From Bacillota bacterium (GTDB lineage Bacteria; Bacillota; Clostridia; Lachnospirales; Lachnospiraceae), in NCBI GenBank assembly GCA_023387635.1, contig JAEWHU010000035.1, positions 1-17,125 on the forward strand: a stretch of 17,125 nucleotides of DNA, given 5' to 3'. The notes beneath the pieces were generated by a model. The model was not told where the DNA came from, made no database searches, and saw only the letters and a list, made by a program, of their open reading frames with translations. Shown piece by piece: positions 8,790-16,248 of this stretch; positions within the stretch are counted from its first letter, which is position 1, and every line of letters begins with the position of its first letter. The translations under genes were made by a program, and so were the position numbers.

Positions 8790-8801
8790 TGTCCCCCCCA
8801 A

Positions 8802-8892
8802 TAAAACTATATAAGATTATAAGTTCGCTTACCAAAATACTTACAACAAACTAATTATAATGAGTACATTATTAAACTAAATATGCGCATAT
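8802..8892 (-). promoter_or_regulatory. Gap before GH43-CBM6: weak promoter elements and a cre-like dyad
   Basis: On the minus strand an exact TATAAT (8821-8816) lies 19 bases after TTGTAA (8846-8841), a spacing longer than ideal. Between them is TAAGCGAACTTA (8831-8820), with TAAG/CTTA arms and an AAGCG core that resembles catabolite-control (CcpA) sites only partly. The perfect palindrome ATATGCGCATAT (8881-8892) touches the stop codon of the upstream xylanase. No terminator is seen, so readthrough from the GH10 gene is likely in any case. Confidence 0.25.
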
Positions 8893-10233
8893 CTAATACA
8901 ATTTAATTGATTCATCTTGAAGAACCCCGAAATATGCAGGCTTTGGAGTTAAATCTTTATTAAATAGTAATGGGTAACTTGGTTTATCAGTTTTATTAAG
9001 CCATGAACGGTCATCTGTTAATCCCCAAAATGTAACACTTGTAATGTTCGCTATATCTTTATCAACAAAATTCTTTAAAACAGTCATTATGGTTCGATAT
9101 CTAGTAGCTAATTTTGCCTGCATTTCATCAGAATTGTCTTCTATATGTATATCTAACTCAGTAACTTGAATTTCCAGATCCAGCTCAGCATATTTCTTAA
9201 TTGCATACTGATAGTCTAGTGTTGTAGGATAATCTATTTGTATATGATCTTGCATTCCAATTCCATCTATTAGATTTTTTTCCTTTAACTTACCTGACAT
9301 ATTATATATTGCAAATAGTTTACTTTTTTCATATGTACCATAATCATTATAAAATAATTTCTGATCAGCTGTAGCATATTTTCTTGCAAAAGTATAAGCC
9401 ATTTCTATAAAATCTTCTCCAACTACTTCATACCAATAATTGTTTTTGGTTCGATATCCTAATTCATGTCCATCATTAATCTCTATTGCTTCATTTACAA
9501 CATCCCATGCATACAATACTCCTGGATAATTAGTGTTTACATATTCTATTTCTTGTCGTATATAATTCTCCATTCGCAAAAGCATAATTTCTCTTGATAC
9601 AAAAGGTGCATCTGGGTCATTATCAAATCCTACAGTAAAAAGCCATCTTGGTGTTTGACTATGCCACACTAATGTGTGACCCCGCATACTTAATCCATTT
9701 TTATAAGCAAAAGAAAGTGCTACGTCTGCATGTTTCATATTAACAACAGGATATTCCTCATCTCCAAGTTCAAGTGTAGCTTCTCTGTCTAGTTTAAAAT
9801 CGGCTTTCATTTCGTTCTCACAAGTAATACTATTAAATTGAGATGAAACCAGTTGAGCTTTATCCGTATTTGTAATATCATGTTGGGCTAAAGCTACACC
9901 AATCTTAAAATAATCTTTGAATTCATTTGCTAGGCTAGGTAACTCACCTGTTTCTTTATATATTTTTGCATAATTTTTTATTTTCAAATTCTCTATATTT
10001 TCATTTTCTAATACTTCAATATCTTCTTCCTCAATATCTTCTTGCTCAATATCTTCCTGCTCAATATTAGAACCAACTGATTCACTACTATTGCTTTCAT
10101 CAACCTCGTCAATATTTATATGTGTTTCTTGTTCACTTTTTCCCGGGTCTTTCTTACATGATGTTGTGATAATCATAGAGCATATTACTAAACCAAGTAC
10201 TAACACTAATTTGTAAGTTTGTGGCACCTTCAT
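8893..10233 (-). CDS. Surface lipoprotein GH10 xylanase on an acidic tether
   Basis: The open frame extends to 10278, but that start lies inside the terminator hairpin. The ATG at 10233, seven bases after AAGGAG, begins a clean signal peptide, so the protein is 446 residues. Residues 1-26 end in IITTSC (Cys26, an acceptable but not ideal lipobox). Residues 27 to about 95 are an acidic tether containing (E/Q)EDIE repeats. The GH10 barrel fills about 98-440: CENEMK (138-143), WHSQTPRW (190-197), WDVVNEAIE with acid/base Glu248, GMQDH (326-330), VTELDI with nucleophile Glu359, and TFWGLTDDRSWL. All catalytic positions are intact. No carbohydrate-binding module is present, in contrast to the CBM22-GH10 at 3445. 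It should cut xylan at the outer face of the membrane. Only 43 bases separate its start from the terminator of the solute-binding gene, and no complete promoter was seen there. Confidence 0.93.
   Translation of the reverse strand: MKVPQTYKLVLVLGLVICSMIITTSCKKDPGKSEQETHINIDEVDESNSSESVGSNIEQEDIEQEDIEEEDIEVLENENIENLKIKNYAKIYKETGELPSLANEFKDYFKIGVALAQHDITNTDKAQLVSSQFNSITCENEMKADFKLDREATLELGDEEYPVVNMKHADVALSFAYKNGLSMRGHTLVWHSQTPRWLFTVGFDNDPDAPFVSREIMLLRMENYIRQEIEYVNTNYPGVLYAWDVVNEAIEINDGHELGYRTKNNYWYEVVGEDFIEMAYTFARKYATADQKLFYNDYGTYEKSKLFAIYNMSGKLKEKNLIDGIGMQDHIQIDYPTTLDYQYAIKKYAELDLEIQVTELDIHIEDNSDEMQAKLATRYRTIMTVLKNFVDKDIANITSVTFWGLTDDRSWLNKTDKPSYPLLFNKDLTPKPAYFGVLQDESIKLY
10016..10067 (-). repeat. 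15-base tandem repeats in the GH10 tether
   Basis: Plus-strand units TCAATATCTTCTTCC, TCAATATCTTCTTGC and TCAATATCTTCCTGC are followed by a partial TCAATAT (10016-10030, 10031-10045, 10046-10060, 10061-10067). They encode repeated EDIEQ-type pentapeptides between the lipid anchor and the catalytic domain, at about residues 58-73. The repeat keeps frame, so copy-number change would alter tether length only. Confidence 0.9.
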
Positions 10234-10276
10234 ATGATTCTCCTTAACATTGTTTTTTATAGCTGTTTTATTATGC

Positions 10277-10306
10277 AAAAAGGGGAGGTGGTATAACCTC
10301 CCCTTT
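10277..10306 (-). terminator. Strong terminator hairpin between solute-binding protein and GH10 genes
   Basis: A perfect 11-bp stem (AAAGGGGAGGT at 10279-10289 with ACCTCCCCTTT at 10296-10306) encloses a six-base loop. On the minus strand it ends in TTTTT. It lies 13 bases past the stop codon of the solute-binding gene. The stem is G+C-rich in an A+T-rich region, which makes it the most stable hairpin seen here. Downstream genes would receive only transcripts that read through, unless a promoter overlaps it. Confidence 0.9.
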
Positions 10307-10319
10307 AAATCATTTAGAA

Positions 10320-11735
10320 CTATTTATTAGCATCATCAATTAAAGACTGCCATGTTCCTTGAACTTCTTCAACTTTTTCTGCTGGCGTTTTACCTAATGC
10401 ATATAAATCCCAAGCAAAATCACCATAACTTGTTCCATAAACCATAGATACATAGTCATTATTTTCAATAGCACCATCGTACATTAAAGCTAATGTCTCA
10501 TCAACTGCCCTTTCATCACGGAATCTAGTATAATATCCATCTTTCCATGAATCTACATCTTCATATCCAGGTGTTGGTTCAGTCCATAAGTTATATGCAA
10601 ATGCTATTTTTTCAGCTGTTTCTTTATCATAGGAAGATGGGATAACAGCAATATTATCACCAAAATATACAGAGTATCCTTCACTCTTAGGTCCCTTAGG
10701 TGCTAGAACAAATCCCCAATCATCTTCCATATCTGCCCATTGACCAACTTTATATTGTTCACCAAATGCCATTGCAACTTTTGCATCATGGAACGCTGGA
10801 CCAAACCAATCCCAGTTAGCATCTGTAGGTACAGGCATTTCGTATCCTTTTTCAATTAAACCAACTGCCCATTGCATAGCTTCTAAAAAGTTTGGCTCTG
10901 TAGTGGCATTGTAGAATTTACCTTGAGCATCTTTACCCATAAACTTAGCGTTATTTGATGTTACTACTGCTCTAAAGAAATCAACAGAAAAACTTGCCAT
11001 TGCATAACTATCAATTTGACCATCATTGTTATTATCAATTGTTAATTGAGCACATAATTCTTCAAACTTTTGCCATGTCCATTCTCCACTTGCTTGTAAA
11101 TCATATGGTAGGTCAGGATTAAGACCAGCTTCTTTGAATAATCTCTTATTCCAATATAAGCCCATTTTAGGTTCTGCTTTACCAGTATTCATACCATAAA
11201 TAGAATCTCCAAATGTCATTTTATCAGTAACGTTACTAATCCATTTACTTTCAGTAAAATCTAAACTTTCAAGGGTACCTAAATCATATATAAGTCCATT
11301 TGCAAGAGGTTGTGATACCCAATCAGGTGCTAATAAGAAAATTTGAGCTGCTGGATCTTCTGCCATCGTTGATGTTGTGAAAAGTTCTTGCATACCGCCC
11401 CAATCAGTAATTGCAACTTGTTTCATTGTGAAATTATACTTTTCTTGTATCATCTGGCGATATGCAAGAGTGTCCTCTTCCATAGCATTCTTTGGTTCTA
11501 CTGGATCTGCGGATGTCCACCAGTCACCAATGATTATTTCCATACCACCAAGATCCATAGCTGGTTCTTCTTCTACTGGTTCAGTTGGTTCTGCTGCTTT
11601 TGTAGCTTCTGGTGCAACAGTTTCTACTTCATCTGGTTCCTTGCTCTGCTTTTTTGACCCACAAGCAGTAAAAGAAGTAATACAGAATGTACAAATTAAC
11701 ACTACTGATAACCATCTTTTCATAATTTTTTTCAT
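10320..11735 (-). CDS. ABC transporter sugar-binding lipoprotein (family 1 solute-binding protein)
   Basis: A 471-residue CUT1-type solute-binding protein. Residues 1-25 are a lipoprotein signal ending SFTAC (Cys25). A Pro/Glu/Ala-rich linker runs to about 60, and the two-lobed binding fold from about 64 (GGMEIIIGDWW) to the end. ASGEWTWQKFEELCAQL (215-231) is typical of the family. It is followed by DNNNDGQIDSYA (234-245), an EF-hand/dockerin-like calcium loop that recurs in this group of proteins. Many surface tryptophans and tyrosines fit a carbohydrate ligand. By context the ligand is xylo- or arabinoxylo-oligosaccharides; this is an inference, not read from the sequence. AAGGAGG ten bases before the ATG at 11735 supports the start; a second in-frame ATG at 11723 is possible. 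It is the last of the transporter genes, 66 bases after the permease and directly before a strong terminator, an arrangement that favours high expression of binding proteins. Confidence 0.92.
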   Translation of the reverse strand: MKKIMKRWLSVVLICTFCITSFTACGSKKQSKEPDEVETVAPEATKAAEPTEPVEEEPAMDLGGMEIIIGDWWTSADPVEPKNAMEEDTLAYRQMIQEKYNFTMKQVAITDWGGMQELFTTSTMAEDPAAQIFLLAPDWVSQPLANGLIYDLGTLESLDFTESKWISNVTDKMTFGDSIYGMNTGKAEPKMGLYWNKRLFKEAGLNPDLPYDLQASGEWTWQKFEELCAQLTIDNNNDGQIDSYAMASFSVDFFRAVVTSNNAKFMGKDAQGKFYNATTEPNFLEAMQWAVGLIEKGYEMPVPTDANWDWFGPAFHDAKVAMAFGEQYKVGQWADMEDDWGFVLAPKGPKSEGYSVYFGDNIAVIPSSYDKETAEKIAFAYNLWTEPTPGYEDVDSWKDGYYTRFRDERAVDETLALMYDGAIENNDYVSMVYGTSYGDFAWDLYALGKTPAEKVEEVQGTWQSLIDDANK

Positions 11736-11801
11736 AATACCTAATCCTCCTTAATTTTTTTAAGTATTTATAGTAAAGTGTTTTTACACCTTCTACCACT
11801 A

Positions 11802-12803
11802 CTACATTTTTAAACCTGTTTGGCTTAAATTTTCTACAAATGCCTTTTGTGCTACTATGTAAAGAATAAGCAATGGTATAATTGCCATTATCATACCTGT
11901 TGATATCATCATTTGCCCATAAGCAATTGATGGTTTACTACCAATACCATTGATTGATATCAAATAATCACTAAGTAATCCACTAATTGATGTTAGTCTA
12001 TTGGATAATAACTTAATATTACCTAAAAACATTTTAGAATAAAAGGAATCTGTCCACTGCCAAACAAAAGCGAAAAGAAAACAGGATGTTATCATTGGTT
12101 TTGCATCTGGTAGCATTATTCGTACAAATGTTGCAAAATTACCACATCCATCTACATAAGCTGCTTCTTCTAGTTCCTTAGGAATTCCTCTAAAATATTG
12201 TCTTAACATAAATATATATAATCCGCTTTTTAAGCCCATACAAGTCATACATAAGAGTAAATAAGGAATTACGGATTTTTGAAGATTTAAAGTACTTCCC
12301 GTAATTAGTTTTATAATTCCAAATACATCAAAAAATTTAAAATTTAAATATAATGAGGACATAATGGTTTGGGGTGGAACAACGATAACAAGTATTACAC
12401 ATGCAAACCAAAATCTTTTAAACGGGAATTTATATCTAGCAAAACCATATCCAACTAAGGTAGCAAATGCTACTTGCAGTACACTAACTAATAATGAGAT
12501 TCCTATTGAATTAAATAAAATACCCCAATAATCAATTAATTCATTTACTAGTCTATAGTTTTCAGTAGTAAAGTTTCTTGGCACTACTATAATTGTAGGG
12601 TCATATAAATTTTTCTCCTTCATGAAACTAAGTGATATTTTATTCATGATTGGTTGTAATATTAAAAAACATAGGCCAAATAATAATACTGCTCTTAAAA
12701 GCTTATATAACTCTCTAGATATTGTTTTCTTTAGGAGATATCCTCCTGATTTTTTGTTTCTTACAAAAAATTCTCTCAATTCATCTCTTCTTTTTTTATT
12801 CAT
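11802..12803 (-). CDS. ABC sugar transporter permease, MalG/LacG type
   Basis: A 333-residue integral membrane protein of the CUT1 family. A basic cytoplasmic N-terminus is followed by about six membrane segments (roughly 35-52, 97-120, 132-150, 178-200, 237-252, 302-322). The cytoplasmic EAA loop, EEAAYVDGCGNFATFVRIMLP (starting at 212), docks the ATPase. The N-terminal cytoplasmic region (about 35 residues) is longer than usual for the type. The ATG at 12803 has AGGTGG upstream and lies inside the end of the preceding permease gene: the two overlap by eight bases, which suggests translational coupling. It forms the membrane channel together with the MalF-type partner, for oligosaccharide import. 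No cognate ATPase is encoded in the window. Confidence 0.92.
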   Translation of the reverse strand: MNKKRRDELREFFVRNKKSGGYLLKKTISRELYKLLRAVLLFGLCFLILQPIMNKISLSFMKEKNLYDPTIIVVPRNFTTENYRLVNELIDYWGILFNSIGISLLVSVLQVAFATLVGYGFARYKFPFKRFWFACVILVIVVPPQTIMSSLYLNFKFFDVFGIIKLITGSTLNLQKSVIPYLLLCMTCMGLKSGLYIFMLRQYFRGIPKELEEAAYVDGCGNFATFVRIMLPDAKPMITSCFLFAFVWQWTDSFYSKMFLGNIKLLSNRLTSISGLLSDYLISINGIGSKPSIAYGQMMISTGMIMAIIPLLILYIVAQKAFVENLSQTGLKM

Positions 12804-13704
12804 AATAATACACCCACCTAGACACTATTCCGCTAAATACAGCAATAATCAGTAACACTGCTATAAAGTAACTCCATGCCATAGCAGAACTAAAACCGTA
12901 ATCCATCTTTGCAATCATTGTCTCACTTATTTTTGTCATTATTTCACTATCCGTACGCATAAAGAAGTCAATGATAGTATATATAAGATTAACAAGTATT
13001 ACAGAACTCACCATGGGTAACGTAATCTTCCAAAAACTTTCCCAAGCAGTACACCCTTCAATAGTGGCTGCTTCATACATGCTTTTAGATATTGTTTGTA
13101 GACCAGATAAGAAAATTATTATTTGAATTCCTGATGCTATTACTACATCGTATACACTATTCACAATACCAAAAACCGTATCAAGAAATTTTGTTCCAAA
13201 TCCACTGTTTGATAAAATATCTTCTAAAACAGCTGTTATACTTGATGTTTGTGTGTTTTTTTGTATATAATCTGCCATTCCCGCTAGTAAGCTATTATCA
13301 AATTCTAACCCTACTAATACACCTGATGATAAAATAACTGGAAGAAAGAATATTGCTCTTACTAGACCTCTCCCTTTAAATTTTTGATTTAAAAGTAATG
13401 CCATAAAAAAACTTATAATTAATGTTGTAGGTACATGAAGGACCATACGTGATAACTCATCTGTTAACATTCGATTAAATTCAGGATCTACTGTAAATGC
13501 CTTTTTAAAGTTATCTAATCCTATGAACTCCATTAAGAATCCACCGTTACCTATCCCAATAACAACATTACTAAAACTCATTTGTAAGGATTCAAATAGC
13601 GGTACAACCATAAAAGCAATGAAACCAATAATAAAAGGTGAAATAAACAAATAACCCGTAATTGCCTTTTTTGTTTGTAAATCTTTATGTCTTGTCTTAG
13701 CCAT
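12796..13704 (-). CDS. ABC sugar transporter permease, MalF/LacF type
   Basis: A 302-residue integral membrane protein of the CUT1 family. It begins with a short basic tail and a first membrane helix (about 15-38, GYLFISPFIIGFIAFMVVP), typical of MalF/UgpA-type subunits. Further helices lie at about 90-107, 115-134, 182-203, 231-249 and 274-294. The EAA loop YEAATIEGCTAWESFWKITLP starts at 210. A roughly 45-residue extracytoplasmic insert (about 136-180) between helices three and four is longer than in many relatives. The ribosome binding site AAAGGAGG overlaps the last codons of the upstream DUF5696 gene, whose stop codon ends three bases before the ATG at 13704, so the two genes are tightly linked. 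It pairs with the MalG-type permease at 11802 to form the import channel. Confidence 0.92.
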   Translation of the reverse strand: MAKTRHKDLQTKKAITGYLFISPFIIGFIAFMVVPLFESLQMSFSNVVIGIGNGGFLMEFIGLDNFKKAFTVDPEFNRMLTDELSRMVLHVPTTLIISFFMALLLNQKFKGRGLVRAIFFLPVILSSGVLVGLEFDNSLLAGMADYIQKNTQTSSITAVLEDILSNSGFGTKFLDTVFGIVNSVYDVVIASGIQIIIFLSGLQTISKSMYEAATIEGCTAWESFWKITLPMVSSVILVNLIYTIIDFFMRTDSEIMTKISETMIAKMDYGFSSAMAWSYFIAVLLIIAVFSGIVSRWVYYYE

Positions 13705-13707
13705 TTT

Positions 13708-16236
13708 TTACCTCCTTTTCACTATATAGTCCTGTGCTGGTACAGTTATATCACCAGTAATATAATCAACATCATTAAAATTGACATATACTTTTGTCCC
13801 ATCTTCATAACTAGTAACAGATACACCTTGTTCTAGAAGCTCATGACTTGTAATGTATTGATTAAAACAATGACCAAGCTCTGCTTCGTATCTACTATAA
13901 ATAGCTTTGGCTTCATCTTTCCATATATCATAATCAACACCAAAATAATACGTGTAATTAGAATTATGTAATGATGAGGTTGGCTCTTTCATAAAAGTAA
14001 AAGATAATCCAGCTCCAGATTCAGCACTTTTTAATATTAACTTCTCATAATCCTCCGCTAAATTAATGGATGGTCCTGAATAATTAACTAATCCGTGAAT
14101 AACCATGGAATAAAAAGGTACCATTGTATCTATAATATGATATTCTCCACCATATATATCCATATCGGTTATAAAGTCCACATATGGTAATATATAATCA
14201 TTACCACTGTTAACCACGATACCCGTTCCTGAAGAAGCAATGTTATCTAACTTTTCCTGTTGCATAGCAATTACTTCTTGCCTAGTAGTTAAATTCTTTG
14301 GATTATAATCTGAACTAATTAAATAACCCACATCGGAAAAAGCCACTCCTTGTGCTTCATATTTTTCAGCAAAATCAACAAGATTTTGCATGTATTTTAC
14401 AGACAATTGGGGTTTTAGTAAAAAGTAAGGGTCATTCCAATCCTCTAATCCATAAAAAATAGGTGAAAAACTATAAAGCTTTACTACTTCTCTACTTGGA
14501 TATTTTGCAGAGTCACTATTTGTACTAAATCCATCAAACAAACCTGTTTCATAGGTATACTGCGCCATACCTTCTAAATAAACAGGCACCTTAAGTTCAT
14601 TGGCATATTTTAAATACTTCTTTAGGTCATTTTTACTACCTAGTTGAGAAATGGTTTTAATATTTTCTAGACTGCTTTGTTTTATTCCACCATTCATCCA
14701 TCCACTATACTTTACGTATAAGTTTTTATAGCCAGTTTCATTAAGGTCACGTAACATATCATATGCTTCCTTAAAAGTTGTTAAAGACACTGGCATGGAT
14801 ACCGGAAAACCAAATCTCTGTTTCACTTGATCTACTGCTCCTAGCATTGTAACATTAACAGGAGTACTAATATCTTCATTCTTTTGCAATGTAGGATATT
14901 TCTCTATTAAGTATTCACGATAAGATTCGGCCATTTTTGAATATGAATCTGTACTTAAGAAACGATATCTCTGTTTTATAACACCCTCTGGTTTTTTTGC
15001 TTCAAATACAACTACTGATTTATCTGTCTTTGCTGACATATCAACTGATGCAGCATGTAATGTCGTATAAGTTGCATTTACATAATTATAGCTATGGTTT
15101 CTACCACTAATATCTGCTTCAATGGCCGCGGATGAAGCTTTATCTTCAAGTATACATAACATTGATTTTCCTTCATTGGCAATTCCAAATACCGGAAAAC
15201 TAGATCTGCTTTCATCAATTACTGCATTCCTTTTAATTGCAGAATCCCATCCATATATTTCAGTATAATAAGCACTTTGTGATAATTTTTCATTATTAAA
15301 ATTAATAATTCCACCATTTGCTTCAGGTACTAATATATATCCTTCATTTTCCCTGCTTCCTGCACCAAAATATGGAAGTACTTTTAATTTAGTCAATGGA
15401 TAACTATCACGCCATTCCATATCTTCAAAAGGAAGTTCGACTACTAAATCATTATCTTCTAATCGATATAGAATTGATATATTGAAGAACGGTTTTTCAC
15501 TATCATCTACCTTAGAGTACTTTTCATTATCAGCTTCATAATCTTCATAGGTATAACCAGCTACTTTAAATATATCTTCAATCTTAATTAATAAATACTC
15601 TTGAATACCTTCACGTAATACATAAATACATTCATCTTTTAATATAGGATATTTTTCTAACAATTCTGCCTTATTATCTGTAGCCCGCAAATTATTAATA
15701 TCGTATTTTCGGTAATATGAATTTACCTGCTTTATCTGCTTATTATCCATATTTGCCATAAATACATTCATTCTTGATTCAGATATAGCATTAGGTAAAA
15801 CATGCACTTTTTCCACATCACCAAGTGAATAATTCACTTTTATATAATCAGCCCCAGTTTCAACTGTATATATTTGCTTTTCAATACTATATTCATAATT
15901 ATTAAAAATAGTGTTAATACCAGTTAAGGTACTATATTCAACAAGAAACGTAGACTGTAAATATTTTTTACTTTGAGCATTAGCTAATTGATCGTTTTCT
16001 ACATCTGCAGGATTTGAGTACCATATTTTATCATTCGCTTTATCCTTAACTTCAAAGTAAGTTGTTAATGGATCTAATGTAAATTTAATATTTTCATTTT
16101 CTAATATGTACGAGTTCTCGTCTTGGACATAAGAATATGTTTCCATAATATCATTTTGTACTTCTTGTTTAGCACATCCAGTTAACAACACTGTTGATAC
16201 AAGGAATAAGCCCATTTTAATTAATTGTTTCATCAC
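13708..16236 (-). CDS. DUF5696-type large lipoprotein, function unknown
   Basis: 842 residues. Residues 1-21 are a lipoprotein signal ending LLTGC (Cys21), so the protein should sit on the outer face of the membrane. About 40-430 looks like beta-rich sandwich sequence (ENIKFTLDPLTTYFEVKDK; ILVPEANGGIINFN at 301-314). About 455-790 looks like an alpha/beta barrel: YKNLYVKYSGWMNGG (503-517), VPVYLEGMAQYTY (550-562), GVAFSDVGYLISSDY (630-644), a second acidic cluster ITDMDIYGG (689-697), and a final short beta domain (about 800-842). A beta-sandwich followed by a barrel is the layout of several glycosidase families (for example GH101/GH129-like), but I cannot identify catalytic residues with confidence. 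I recognise it as the DUF5696 kind that accompanies sugar ABC transporters in related bacteria; that label is from memory. The ATG at 16236 follows AAGGAGG by seven bases. It lies three bases before the permease genes and twelve after the Yip1 gene. Confidence 0.75.
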   Translation of the reverse strand: MMKQLIKMGLFLVSTVLLTGCAKQEVQNDIMETYSYVQDENSYILENENIKFTLDPLTTYFEVKDKANDKIWYSNPADVENDQLANAQSKKYLQSTFLVEYSTLTGINTIFNNYEYSIEKQIYTVETGADYIKVNYSLGDVEKVHVLPNAISESRMNVFMANMDNKQIKQVNSYYRKYDINNLRATDNKAELLEKYPILKDECIYVLREGIQEYLLIKIEDIFKVAGYTYEDYEADNEKYSKVDDSEKPFFNISILYRLEDNDLVVELPFEDMEWRDSYPLTKLKVLPYFGAGSRENEGYILVPEANGGIINFNNEKLSQSAYYTEIYGWDSAIKRNAVIDESRSSFPVFGIANEGKSMLCILEDKASSAAIEADISGRNHSYNYVNATYTTLHAASVDMSAKTDKSVVVFEAKKPEGVIKQRYRFLSTDSYSKMAESYREYLIEKYPTLQKNEDISTPVNVTMLGAVDQVKQRFGFPVSMPVSLTTFKEAYDMLRDLNETGYKNLYVKYSGWMNGGIKQSSLENIKTISQLGSKNDLKKYLKYANELKVPVYLEGMAQYTYETGLFDGFSTNSDSAKYPSREVVKLYSFSPIFYGLEDWNDPYFLLKPQLSVKYMQNLVDFAEKYEAQGVAFSDVGYLISSDYNPKNLTTRQEVIAMQQEKLDNIASSGTGIVVNSGNDYILPYVDFITDMDIYGGEYHIIDTMVPFYSMVIHGLVNYSGPSINLAEDYEKLILKSAESGAGLSFTFMKEPTSSLHNSNYTYYFGVDYDIWKDEAKAIYSRYEAELGHCFNQYITSHELLEQGVSVTSYEDGTKVYVNFNDVDYITGDITVPAQDYIVKRR

Positions 16237-16248
16237 TAGCCCTCCTTA

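Noticed and set aside
8881..8892. ATATGCGCATAT palindrome as a terminator or operator
   Set aside because: Although perfect, it has no loop or T-run and is only 12 bases, so it is not a terminator; there is no second copy to support an operator.
10016..10067. Spaced repeats as a possible CRISPR array
   Set aside because: The units are contiguous 15-mers within a coding frame with no spacers.
11377..11754. Plus-strand open frame of 125 codons opposite the solute-binding gene
   Set aside because: It lies antisense to the signal peptide and linker of a well-supported lipoprotein. Its Ser/Ala/Gly-rich content mirrors that linker and no ribosome binding site was seen.
11736..11801. Possible hairpin in the permease-to-binding-protein gap
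   Set aside because: The GTGT/ACAC arms are only four pairs with a bulge on extension, too weak to call as an attenuator.
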